DNA of 64,000 bases from Anisakis pegreffii (lineage: Eukaryota > Nematoda > Chromadorea > Rhabditida > Anisakidae): NCBI GenBank assembly GCA_035041965.1, contig JAPYMA010000407.1, forward strand, positions 23,085 to 87,084, written 5' to 3'. This document shows, one piece after another, positions 10,468 through 23,700 of the stretch. The position numbers and the translations under genes were made by a program. Numbering within the stretch: the first letter of the stretch is position 1; each line of letters begins with the position of its first letter. The notes below the pieces were generated by a model, which was not told where the DNA came from, did not search any database, and saw only the letters and a list, made by a program, of their open reading frames with translations.

Positions 10468-13400
10468 TTAAAATGAAAATAACGACGTGAAGTCGCTTGA
10501 AGAATTTTCATCGACCTGAATGCCAAAGGAATGAATCTCAAAAGGCCTCGAAAAACGTTGAGCGATAACTGCCGGCCTCAACTGATCACCTCGTATTGTA
10601 CCCGTTAAATTCATTTCGAATATACGACCCGATAATGATCGAAAGAATTCTGTGATGAGTGACTGAAACGAAGAACTCGATTGGCTATTTGAGCAATTTG
10701 AAAAGTTCAATGATTCAAAACGTATAAAAAACTTTGGAGAATTTATTTTTAGAATATGCAGAGCGCTGAATATTATTATGAAGTTATTATGTTAGTATGA
10801 ATGCTAAATGGAGAATGCTATGAAATAAAGTTTGATTCTGAACGTTCGAAAATCGCAATTTTCAATCGACGAAAATTATCCCGGTGATAATTCGTGGCTC
10901 GTAACACACAATATATCCTGGTGATAATTTCACAATCACCTCGTCGTTGTCGCAGTCAGCGATTTTTGATTCAACGTCGCAACTGTAAGGGAGACGTCGG
11001 AGAGTGACCAGTATGAAATTTTTATCGATGTATCGTAAATTTATCAGTTGTATATTGCATGGAAGTGGTTGAAAAATAGCTTTTGATGGATTTGAAGCAC
11101 CTGAAATAGCACGATCTACTTCTAGCAAGTGGATGAATGCCAGCCACTGAATGCAGTTCATTTACGAAAATCATCCTCATTCAGCTGTCATAAAAGTATT
11201 TTAGAATTTATTATTTTACTTGTTTTTATTATAGCAAGTGCTATTTTACTGTATTAACAATTGAGAAAAGAAGTGAATGCGATAATGCGTCTTATGAATG
11301 GTTTTTCACACAAACTTGAGTGAGTGGTTGATCCGGATTGAATAAACAAATTAGGTGGGTATAACAATTCATCGAAAGATCGTTGCACAGTTAATGAGTG
11401 GAAGAGAGTTGGCGAAGACGTCGATGGTGATGAACGATTGGATCGTTTTTCAAAAACAATTCGGTATTTTAGTTCCGATGGATAACTCTAAAAATTTTGA
11501 TCAAACAATTCTGAGATACAACAAACCAATATATCATTTCATTTTTCCGTTTAAAAAAATTCTTCAACACCTGCGGTTGTTTTTCAAAAAAAGCTTAACA
11601 TTCACTCATAAGCGAAAAACACTGGACTTGTTCTAATGAACTCACAGAACATTGAAATTATTTGAACTTCTTCTTCCTTTCCTATGCATGTAAACATCAA
11701 CTGAAAGCAATTATGTAAACTTGCGAAGCCCATTATTTTTAAATTTCATTAGATCTTATTTTCTTAAGTGAAACCCATCAATCTTACGAAAGCGTTGGGG
11801 TAAGTTCGTGACCTTCCCTTGTTAGTGCATTTCCATCACTAGCAGTACACCAAACCCCATAACAATGCAGCATCACATTACCTCACTGGCTTCTCCGAAT
11901 CCGACCCCTTTTCCGTCGTCACCCAACAATCGCCTGTCCAGCATAACACTCAAACCACCTGAATTCAAAGACGTTGCACCGGTTGGTTGTCCGCTAAGCA
12001 ATGTCATTCTTATTCTATCATCTTCAATCATGGCTTCACTTGCTACCGGATATATATTCGTTTCCATTGGTATATTTTCATCGTAACTGGAAATTTAAGG
12101 TATTATTCGGCGTCGTATTCTGTTATGACTTCCTATATCTGCCAGAATAAGTGTGCGAATTCACCAACTAAACTCAGAAGTGATCAAATTCTCAATCATC
12201 ATTTGCTGAATCGCTGGATTTTTCTGGGAACTGCTTTTCGTTCGGTTCTGCCACTCAAAGATTCAATGTTCTTTGAGAGTCAATTTTGAGATTGGTCATG
12301 TGCTATTTCTTCTATCAACTCGGAGTTGTACGGGGAGTTGAGCGATTTTCTAAGATAACTTTTAGGAAGTGAACAGGAAACATCACGAACCATCTCTCGC
12401 GTAAATTGAGTCCATTATTATCAGTGTAAAATGTAGCATTATTACGAATTGATGTATCGAATTGCATCATCAATGTTGTATCATTGATCTGAGTAGCATT
12501 TGACCACACATTCAACAATATCGATTTTGAGGAAACGCCTTCATGATACATCATCGTTGATGTATAACTCACTTCAGGAGAAATTCGTTCATATATTGTT
12601 GAATACAACGGACCATTCACTAAATACATCTCTTTTCTGTCCAGTCTTCGTAATTCCTTCAAAATTTAGGAGGATCACTATTCACACCAACGTTATCATC
12701 AATGTATGAAAACTCCCGAGCTGGATTACTTTGTCGTTATGGAATAGAAATATATTGCAGTTATTCTTAGCGATATTAAAAGGCCTGATTGTGCTATCGA
12801 TACTAACAGTAACAGCAATGTGATAAGAATATTGCTGACAATAATGATAAGAACAGAATCAAAACTAGGAATCTTTATGATATCAGAATATAACAGAATT
12901 CACAAACTGTTGTTGACGGTCCATTAGTGTAAACCACATAGGCACCACCAAAATCACTTTGCTTAGTGAAGCGAACGTTGAATCGTATCCTCTCATCATC
13001 ATCTGCTCCAATACTTAGTACCTTAATGAACATCCAGAATGCAGATGTGCAGCCGAGAGAAGGGGTGGGAAGGGAAGTACCAAGAGTTTGTTAGCTCTCT
13101 CAAATTTGAAACTGGACTCCCTTAAGATTTGTAATTATTTGCTCTAATCAGTAATTCAAAGCCACTGGTCTGCATGAATATTGCAATATGAATTTAGAAA
13201 TTCTTCAGCTACATTCTACGAATTCGAGATGAATTGATTCAGAGGAATCACACATAAGGAAGTAGTAATTACTAACATTTCTTTCATCGTTCACTGGATC
13301 CCATTCTAGAGAATAAAATGCATTTTGTAGTTTTAACGTTCCATTCAATCGACTTCTTGGGAAATTAAGCCTGTAATGGAGAATATCGTCACACCGACGG

Positions 13401-16400
13401 AAGCGTGAGGTTCCGAATGAAAAGAATTTAAAGACGCATGTCGCTTATTTGTTTGCGTTGCATTTTCAGCACAAAGGATGAGTTGCATTTTCCAGCGTAA
13501 GGAACGGTAAAGGACGAGAGTCATTTATATTCGACCAATTACTAGTCCAGAGAGTATTACTTCATGACCTAACCCTTGTTCACATTGCCGATAACAACCG
13601 ATCGTTGAAAGTTTTGATAGCGAGTGATTTGATAATTCATTTCGAATTTCCACTTGTGCAATAGTGAACGCATCAACTGTGAGGTAGAAAGATAACTGGA
13701 AATTTAAGCATTAGAAGTTTGTTTTTCACAGCATGTTTCTGGACAGATACACAAAACTCTTCTCATCGATGTCCACTGAAAATGTTTCTTCAAATTATTC
13801 CGTGACTGTTTTCCATTCAAGTAAAGCAATTTTCAGTTCGCGGGATTATAATTATTTATTCGGCAACTATATGAGTCGCTTGTAACATGAGTTGTTGTAT
13901 GGATGATAATGATGGAGGAGATATCGTTCTCCTCATTATCTATTATTTTTTAAGGTCATTGGAGGTCAAAACAACGCAAAAAATAATTTGATGCATGATA
14001 GAACTGATATTATAGTGAAATGAATATTGCAACAAGTTGAATTCAACGACTGATGCGTTTTACCGTGAAAATCTCACTGACGATACCGTCGGCATCAAAT
14101 AAGGGTCCCAACTGCGCCTCAATTTGTTGACCATCATAAAAAACGCTCACATCAAGCGTATTCACACGAACTGTTATAAGTTGCTCGGAACGATACGAAT
14201 TTTGATTGAACACAGTCACATGCACTCTTGAATATGTTTTAATTACGTTCACTGTTGCTGACAAATAATGTACCACGTTCACAGTTGACTGCTTCCAGCA
14301 CTTTCGAATATAAATATTGATATTTTTGGATGAATCCAGCTAAGAGGTGAGACGAAAATTTGGATTCGTTAAAAAAATATATAATGAACTAGTTCAAAAT
14401 CACCTTCTGTTTCCTTGACCAAATCGCAGAACTTTTTGAGGTAATAGCTGACTTGTGAAGTTATCTGGTGTAAGATCAATCTGAAACCAACAAACACATC
14501 AAGAACCATGATCTCCCTCAAAGTACTATTGATCAGCGACCCTTGTTCACTTTGCTTCTCGTATTCATTACATCTTAGAGGCATCAGTACTACGGTAAAA
14601 ATTCCTTTAAATAACATAAACAACTAACTGAGGAAAGGAATAGGTTTCCATGCGGACCGTTTTGCAATTGCGCCAAGAACTTTTCCTGTTCGCTATGGAT
14701 TACATTAAGGGCTTTTCGTAATCTGTAAATAGCACTCCTATCTTCCGAACAAATCAAAACACTGTGATTCTTCTCACTTGAATGAACTGATCTTGCTGAT
14801 TCCGTAACTGGGAAATGATAAACAGGTATTAGAAAATAGATAAGATACCACTCATCTATGCTTCGAGAACATTGGTTTCATATTATTCCAAGTAAGGATC
14901 GGTTTCTATTTAGTGAGAGCATACCTGTTACTAATTGAAAATTACTTAGGAATCAGATTCTTTTTTGAATTCACCATTGAAACAATCAGTTGGTGTTGAT
15001 ATGCTCTGAGAAAATGATGAGCCCAACAAAGCAAAGTTAAGTTGAAAGCTGAGACCTCTTCAGATAATCAAGCATAACTGGGCGTTGACTTGTTCCAGTG
15101 ATTGCATCATGATGTTGAAATAGAGCTAAATCACGTCTCGAAATTTCATTTCGTTCACTGATTTCAGCACATGTTCCAACAGCAACACATAATAAATCAA
15201 CAGCGCGCAACTTCGCCTTAATAATTTGAAAATTCATTTTTTCGGGAAACGCTTTAAAAATTTACCCGTCATTTGCAAGCACTGTTCAGATCTTTGCAAT
15301 CAACTGTAGAGTATCTTCGAATAAATAAAAACCAAATAAAGCATCATGTACCTGTACGATGCGTTCGAATCGCTTGTGATAGGGTCGATGATTGTAGAAA
15401 CCAGTCCAACTTCCACTAAGCGTATTCAGATTATCTACATATGGGAAGAAATCACCATCAAGCAAAGGAAATGATTCGGTCCCTTGCAAGGAATCGAAAA
15501 AATCGGTCACTGTACCGAATTGCACCTGCATGACAACAAATATAGGAGTCAGTTGTTCTTGAAGGGACATATTATCAGATTAGAACGAATAACCCACGCA
15601 GCCTAATATCAGTACGTTTTCTTCTCGGATTATTTTTTGCTATCTGGAATAGCTCTATAAGTGCAATCGAAAGTCGCCACTTTTATTTACTCCCATCAAA
15701 ATAATATGAATGAAAACATGCATTTGTTCGATCTTTTCTAGGGCATCATAGAATATAATGTGAAGTCTTTCTCTAAAGGTTTCATGGCCAATTTCATCTT
15801 TGAGTCACAGTTGAAAAGATTACCTTCATGTTGAAATGAGGATGTGAGTTAATGTATGAGAAAAGTTTTGAATAGATTTTGTGCACTTGTGGTAGATCCC
15901 CTGGATCTGAAAACGCAAAATCGTCGCCTACGGCAACGAGCACTGATCGTGAATTGTAGTAGGGTTGAAGTTGACTGTATTGCTTAGCCATTTGTTTAGC
16001 ACTGCAATAACACATCCTTGAATGCAGTGAAATGGTTAATGTATGGACGATTCGATTTTGGGAATATTATCAGCTTTTGCTGATTTACAAAATTTTAGTT
16101 GATTTGCTGCTGGAAAGGGATTGCAATTTGGAAGTCTCCCTATTTCCTCAGTAACCGATTCAATAGCTGAAAGCATGGCATCGCCTAAACCAATGGTTCT
16201 CAGTTTTTGGTTAATTTGGAGGTGTCAAGAGGTAATGAAGGGAGTCGGGAAATTAGTATTTCGTGCAGTTGTTATTTTAAAATAGAACGTTATGGTGATG
16301 GTGTTTTTTAACTCGAATATGTAAATGCGGTTAGTTTTCTGGCTCGTCAGGACCTAACAGGGTTTTCATTCTTTTCCTTGCTGTTGTAATCGCTCTCATA

Positions 16401-19400
16401 ACTTTTATCACCAGAAGTGTTCTCTTTTGCTAATTTCTCATTCATTTCACTCAACAATCAAAGACAAATTCGCATTCTATCAAATACACTCTATAATCGA
16501 TTATTAGACTGTCGAACAATTGCTGTATTGTTGATTTCAGCTGTCAATACTCGTCAACGCATCCAGTAAATAGTATATGCTACAGAATAAGAAATCGACT
16601 CGAACGGTGAAGTGAAACGAGACGAAGTGAATGAAAAAAACTCATCAAGAGAACGACACTCGCATGTGATAGCTATGAGAGTGAATACAACATGTCTGAA
16701 AAGAATGAGAATCCATCTGAATCAGTTTGGAGTGAGCGCATCAGACATAATAGCTTTTCAAGCAACCTTAATCGATCTCATGAACAGTAAGAACGTCAGG
16801 AACAAACGGAAAACCGTTTGTTCCTGACGTTATGCGTAGAAATAGTAAATTCTTGTATCAAGCGGGGGGGGTAACTGCGGCCTGCAAGATCATCAAAAGG
16901 GTAATGAAACACCCGAACGTGAGAACCACTGATCTGAACTTTCCTTCATTATCAAAAAGTATCTGTTACATTTGAAACATTAGCAAGATGCAATCATAAA
17001 ACATGGTACTTGAAATAGAATCAAGTTGTGCTTGTAAGAACACTTACAAATTCGCAATTTGTTGTGGTCCATCTACGTTGGCCCTTTCATTACAAGCGGT
17101 TCGCGATGAAATTGTAACATCAAATTTGCAACAAATTGATGGCTCTGGTCCACACGCATCTATCGTAGTGTAGTAGTTTCGTGGAAGGACGTTCACATTG
17201 GGTGCCCATTTAGAATCCTTAGCAACAGTTCAATTTATTTATTATTCGATGCATATCTATTATAAGTGAAATCCTTGTAACCACTTAACTGGATGCATCA
17301 TTTTGGAATAAATCACCACGAGCATAGGTTAGCAAAACCGAAAGCTCAAGATATATAACCTAAAGATAGACGTTCAGAAATCGAACGCACAGAAATCTAA
17401 ATGGGCATGGAAAGTAAAGAAATCAGTTTCCGTCTTAGATCATCCTCATAAGTACAGCATGGATGCATGAAAATGTTTCACTTCGAATATTTATTAACTA
17501 AAAATCATTCACCAACCCAAATCTCCTTTAAAATTTTATAAGAGGACAGATTCACGAGAAATAATTGAAAGAATTAAGTTACGATATCCCACGGTTGTAT
17601 CCATTTGAAATGAAGACGATGCATCCTTCTCATTGTCTCTTTCAGCACGGCACTGATCCTTCCAATGACCATATTGTTGATTCCGGACAGCGACAACAAA
17701 TATGGCATCATAGAGCTATGACCGAAAGGATCGACTGACCTAGAATCAGACCCTTTGCTAGCTTTAAAACATTCTTCCATACGATGATGCTTTCCCTAAG
17801 CATGATCGTTTTGTTGACCGATCATGAACATTCAAGATATGCAAATTCTTTCATCTGTTGTTACAGTAACAGAATTGAAGCGCTTTGATCAACAATTTTA
17901 ATATTTGCATACAGTAAAAGATGAATAAAATTGCTAGTAGATCTGATTTAGTTGAAAATGTTGATTGTAAGGTATCACCGCACCAAGATGTCCGAGGTGT
18001 GACGTTAAGATGTTTCCGAAGAAACTGCTGACCAACAATCATATTGTCAATGACCGACCAAAGATATGGCACAGCCTCATCATTCATTACCCACGCTCCT
18101 CCAGTTATTTCCAAACGTTTCTCGTCGATCAGTCTTCAATAAAGTTCACGTATTTGAGACGCAAATACGTTCCAGTTGTTTGAGCTGGGCCTTTATTGCA
18201 TACTCATTACATGGTAGTAGTAACATGAAGGAAAAGCGCTGAATATGAAACAAATTTTTCGATGAATTGAATGGTCGTTTTGGATTCATTACTGGCTCGG
18301 TAAAGCATTGATTAACTATGCTCAAAGAGAGTGAATAATCTATATTGTTGCAATGGACCTGTGAAACAAACGAAATCGCATACCGACGCAAGCGATCCCG
18401 ATTGGCGACGTTTGCGCGTGACCACCACTTCTCTAAGAACGATGTTTCTGACCAAATAAACTTTAATTCTTCATACCGGTCAAGTGCATTCACGACATTA
18501 TTCAAAATGTCATGTACCTGAAAACCATCAAATCAACATCGAACACTAACGCCTCGTTTCCATGGCACTAACTCAAAATGTTCTTCGTTCATCATGAACT
18601 TGCTTTGGCAATCAAAAGTTTTCATTGACTGATTATTGCACAACCATACATATCGCTGATCCTATATGATCACTAATAAAAGAAGCTTTCAGAACTAATG
18701 AGACGTAATTGGAAACATTCTTCATCAGTCCCATAAAGAGACTTATAACATTTATCAAGTATCAATGTGCGGGATTTTAAGAACTGAAATAAACCAGTGA
18801 ATAATGAATCAACCAAGCAACCTTTTCATCATAATATTCATCGAATGTCCTTAGCCATCCAGGATCAACATGTGAATGTAATACAACGAATACATCTAAA
18901 TGGTTCGGTGGAGCCTTTTTATCCTTCGTCAAATTGATTTGATGTCCTCTCACCTAAATATCTTTCCTTCATCTACTTGGCAAGAAATACTTTACTGCTT
19001 TGTACTTCCAGTTTATAGAGCTTGTTCTTAGTTCATCAGCAATCATAGCATGTCTTTTTCTTAACAGAGTATAAATCGTAGTTCTAGTCTCAGAAGCCTT
19101 GCTTTTTGTCGCATTCATTTCGAAAAATGGTTACAAATGAGGTTAGTGTTCCCAAAAATATAATCTATTCAAAAAATTATTGGAGCAGAGACCATTTCAG
19201 CATCCAAGATTTCATGCAACAAAACAGTTGGTAGTAAAAATTGCCATAAACTCCAGGTTCAAATATGATTGTTATCACTCAACGTTCAGCTCATTTAACT
19301 AGAGCGTACTGAAAGAAAGTAAAAGCAAGTGTAAACGATCAACGAAAAAGTTACAGTGATTGAAATATTTTGTGCGGATTGTACCAAGTCACAACTTTCG

Positions 19401-20764
19401 ATTTCATCCACGTGGCGACTGTTTACCGAAAACCGTTTAATCGAAGGCATAAATGAAACAATCTTAAAAAAATTGAATAATCAAACGTTAGCATTATAAA
19501 TCGGCTGAATTCAAAATTAATCTTCCACATTTCACGGTTTTCTTTGGGATGAATACGGTTTTTCTACAGAACCATACATCACATACTCCAGCATCTTGAG
19601 CCCTCTTGTATATTGTCTCATTCAGTGAAATGATTGATTATTTGAGTGTAAAGAAAACATAATAGGTGAAAGAGTAAAAAACTAAGCTCAGCTGATTAGT
19701 AATTCCAAGTAAGAACTTTCATGACGGTTTCTTAAGATTACAGTCAATTACAGTCAAATTACAATCAATCATCAAATTCGCTCGAAAAAACCTTTGAGAT
19801 GTGCAACTAACAACTATCCCTCAAGGTTGATAAAGAAAACACAGAAACAACTCTCCTCTTCGCTTTTATGACTCTTACTACCGGGTTGTTGATTTCATTA
19901 TTAGGACTTTCTGCTGAACTTCTAGATTGTTATTCGGAAACGTACTCAAAGCTAACTGCTTTCTTTGATGCCTTCACAAAATTCAAATGACCAATCTCAC
20001 ACCTTCAGGCACTGAATCAATGACTCGTCTAATTTCATTTTGCATTTCGAGATTTGTTAGTGAATACATGAAAAAGTTTCCAATCAACAAATAAGTTTGC
20101 AATTCTGCTGAGCCACATTAAATATTCATTAGCATACGATACTCATTAGCCTTTTTCAATGAGCTGGCTTCTTCCTTATCCATACTTACAATGGCAGATA
20201 AAAATCGTTCACAAGCAATTAACTAGTATTGAATGTTGTTGACTACAACTGTCAATCAAATTATACTTTCATTTCACAAACAAATATTTGATTGCCATAA
20301 TCTCATTTATGCTAACATAAAACTGCTTCGGCTCACAACACAGTTAAATTTCAATTTCAGCTGTGAGCGACTGCAAATGAAAGGAATTACAAAAAATGAA
20401 GGAATTCCTCCAGCAGGAATTCCTTCATTTATTGACAATGCACTTTGGAAACATTTTCATGTGATCTTGAAACAGCATGCGACCAGAAAGAATCAATTGG
20501 CAAAAAACTGTTTATTGCAATGAGCATAATAAAAAATGGAAGGAAATGCAATAATTCAAATGGTGTAGAAGCATTCCGTAAGAAACTTGAAAACTTCTTC
20601 GGAAAGTGAGATATTTAAAATTTTATAACTAATGAGAAGCTTTGAATGTGCTAACAAACCCGTCCAACCGGAATGAATGTCGTATTGATAAAAGACTGCT
20701 GAATAAAGACTAATATAGTTGCTATTGTCACTATGAATATCAGTATCTTTTGCCATACTTTCAT
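10468..20764 (-). CDS. Golgi alpha-mannosidase II-type enzyme (glycoside hydrolase family 38)
   Basis: Golgi type II membrane enzyme trimming mannoses from N-glycans. Exon 1 (20764-20660) starts MKVWQK, followed by a signal-anchor ILIFIVTIATILVF. Catalytic and later exons: 18953-18822, 18517-18384, 18133-17984, 17739-17583, 17217-17048, 16001-15824, 15525-15352, 15216-15056, 14737-14629, 14480-14404, 14226-14064, 13695-13574, 13370-13277, 13021-12908, 12656-12391, 12086-11882, 11487-11316, 11100-10940, 10662-10468. Phases agree from 18953 to the stop at 10468. Family residues are present: HSHVDPGW and HHDAITGT (zinc ligands), SVDPFGHSS (nucleophile Asp), VAVGDDFAF (acid/base Asp), and LDRRL near the C-terminus. 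Resolved exons give ~1012 codons. One or more stem exons between 20660 and 18953 are not resolved; a coiled-coil-like stretch near 20085-20020 is a candidate. Distinguishing Golgi MAN2A from other GH38 paralogues rests on the signal-anchor and the C-terminal match; a lysosomal enzyme is less likely. Confidence 0.9.
16191..16931. mobile_element. hAT-like non-autonomous element (MITE), copy 1
   Basis: The ends are caatggttctcag (16191) and gtgagaaccactg (16931), an inverted pair of the CAGTGGTTCTCA type usual for hAT transposons. Flanking 8-mers gcctaaac and atctgaac agree at 5 of 8 positions, suggesting a worn 8-bp target duplication. It lies in a mannosidase intron between exons 17217-17048 and 16001-15824. 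The interior has no recognisable transposase; an open stretch at 16612-16827 matches nothing known. Its right ~110 bp is homologous to the element at 23097-23461. Confidence 0.7.
16792..16831. repeat. perfect 18-bp hairpin inside MITE copy 1
   Basis: Arms 16792-16809 and 16814-16831 (aacgtcaggaacaaacgg and its exact complement) around an aaaa loop. The right arm belongs to the MITE body shared with the second copy; the left arm appears to be an inverted duplicate. Confidence 0.85.
20394..20430. repeat. perfect 16-bp hairpin
   Basis: Arms 20394-20409 (aaatgaaggaattcct) and 20415-20430 pair exactly around ccagc. It lies in the first mannosidase intron. It may be a fold-back element or a stable structure in the pre-mRNA; no known family was recognised. 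Confidence 0.85.
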
Positions 20765-23700
20765 CTGAAATAAATGTTGCGTTTATTCACAATATGCTGA
20801 TCGCTTTCATTCGATCTGATAGGAGCGAGCTCGTTATCTTATCATCCAGAACGAAATCAAAAACAACCTCATAATCAGCATTTTACATATTCAAACATCT
20901 GATCTCATATCTGGTTTTCGTATCATCTCAACAATGCATTAAAATGAAATAACTGGAACACTTCAAGCTTTTTAACGTGAGCGTCAAACGCAAATTATCC
21001 TTTGCATTTTAACAGGTAAGCGATTTCTTGAATGTTAGATAATGGAATACAACACTTCAGAGGAAAAACTTGAGAATAGTTCGAAAAACGTTCGTCGCAT
21101 AAATCAAAATTTAAGATTATTCTTTCAGATCCCACTTCACAATTCACCACTTTCATTCGTTTCCTCTGGAAACCAACGCATTCCAAAGTAACTGAAATCG
21201 GCGATTATAAAAGCGCAACAAGAGGGCTCAGTAGGTATTCTGAGTGATTCGCCATACGGTATGTGGTGGTCATATAGCGTGAAAGTTTCGCTTTATGATT
21301 AGCTGATGAGGTTGATGCACTGAAGAGAGCGCTTACATCTGCTCTATCATTATGGAGATTAATTGCATTAGTTGCTATTGATGGGACGCACTGATTTATC
21401 GTTGTGACATGTACACCAGTTTCGCGTATTTTTATCCTCATTTTCGCATATTATTTGTGGTTTCGCAAATTACTTCAATTATCTGGACATGTATGTTATA
21501 GGCAATCGTTGTGTGAGTTATTCAGAGTTCTGATTTTTGAAATAATTTCAGCAAATAACACAGAGTTGAATGAGGTCATTGGCATCCTTCAGCACTATAT
21601 GCTTGATAATTGCTTGTGGAAGGGCAACTGAAAAATGCCGAATGCATCAACTGACTCATAATTTATTACTGAGTACATTACACCAGGTGGTTTAATTACG
21701 CACAGGTGTGCAGTGCATCCATGGACAAGAATTGTGGTACGGGATTACTGGAGTTGAAAACAACAGGTTTGCTATGAAAAGTAGTAAGGCATTTGATAGA
21801 ATCACTCCAAATCAATTCGCTTGATAAGAAGCGATCAAGTGAGCAGTGACCAAAATGTGACAAATAAGGGAGATGATTTTCAACTTAATTATCGCTCACT
21901 TCCCATTAAAATAGTTCTTCATACTGCACAATCAGGATGAAGTGCATATTCTCGTTTGCGCAGTCCAGATAAATAAGTTTTGCGAAAAGCAGAAATGTGT
22001 AAAATGAAAAACAAATTCTGACTGTAATATAACTATTGAACTGTCAAAAAGTTGAAGGTTTTCAAAAGTGAATTCAATGAAAATTATTTTTCAGGTAACC
22101 AAAAAATTTGAGATTGGCACAGAACATCAATTCGAATCTTGATTGCGCTCACCATTTTCCCATTAACAATACCATAACGGTGGCCATGGTTGCTTTTTGT
22201 TGCAAATTGTCATCAATCAAATATTCACTTCATGACCAGTGAACAAAAAATGTAACAATGAAACACAACTGGATGATGCAACGAGGGAAGCCACAATTAC
22301 AACGACGACCGAGTAACGGAGTATCTTTATGATGTGGCAATCGAAGTGAGGTTGAGAAAGCATTAGAAATGAAGATAGAATTGTAAAAATAGAAAATGGA
22401 CTACATGAACTTGGCTATATCGCATGGAGAAGAAAAAATCCGCAAGCCTTCACGAAAATGTGTGGTGCATGAGAAAGCAAAAGCAGATGAATGAAGTGAA
22501 GTAAATTTATGACGATATAGATTAGTTGAAGTCTATGAAACAATCATTAATGGTTAATGATCCCTGAGTGCTAAGAAGAAAAGTGAATGAAAAGTTTTGA
22601 TTGTAACGATGCAAATTCATTGGTTCATTCATTCCAAATAGATCTCATCTGGAGGCATTAAAGTCTCTTCGTTGGAAAATCTATTGCGAAATCCCAGAAA
22701 CACAAGCAACAATGAATGCCATCAGCAACGATTCTCTAACAACGAAGAAGTTTCCATACACAGGAAATTTACCTAAAGATCCTGCATAATTTGAAGGAAA
22801 TCAGCAAGATATATCTTACTGGAATCTTAGCAACGCGACATTTTGGACGGATTCAGTGTATCTAAATTGCAAATAGTAATTGTCAAAAGCATAAGACGAT
22901 CGAGTAGAGCATCAAAGAATGCTGCAGTGGCCGCATGTCATCTACAATGCATTTCATATTTTCAACAAAAATGACTTTTAGCGATATTCATTGTAAACTC
23001 ACTAAAAGACTAAATTCGTGACTAATAATATAAACTAAGAGGCACGTGATGGTCTGTCGACACATACACTACAGGTGATTTTAAGACTATCTAAAGCAGT
23101 GTTTCTCATGGGCTTAAACTTCCCCTGGATAGTAATTTGTGGTATCAGGAGGGTAACGGGGGGCATGAATGATCTTGATGATAAACTTCTTTTATTTTAA
23201 ATCGCTGAATCTTTTTTCATTGCTCTTCGTTGTTAATTGGAGGTTCACATTCTTTCTGCAAATGATAAGTAATGTTCTAAAAATACTTGTTTCACTCCAG
23301 AAAATTAACTTCTTCCACGCTACCGAGAATTTCTGGATGTATTTCGATTTTTTGCTGACATTATACGTGGAAATAGCAAATTCCTGTAGGAGGAGTGAAG
23401 TAATGATAGCCCGCCAGACCACCGAAGGGGATAATGGAGCTTCTACGTTTCAGAAACACTGACCTAAACAATGTGGATGTCCATTGAAGAGTGGAATATT
23501 ATGCGTTTGTTGCGTTCGAATCTCGTCATAAAATAAAAATCGATCGAAAATCCCATGTAATAGCATGATATTAATATAGTACGCATATAATGAAATGCAA
23601 CAATTATAAGAGAATATTTTCACAATCTTAAAATATTTACGGAAATGTTTATCGCCTTATCTCTGTTCTATCTATATTCGTTTCATCTTTTGATTAAACT

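Noticed and set aside
16612..16827. Protein gene inside MITE copy 1
   Set aside because: It has no transposase motif, spans the hairpin, and is not preserved in the second MITE copy.
23505..23530. tRNA gene (gttcgaatc box-B-like sequence)
   Set aside because: No box A or acceptor-stem pairing is present upstream.
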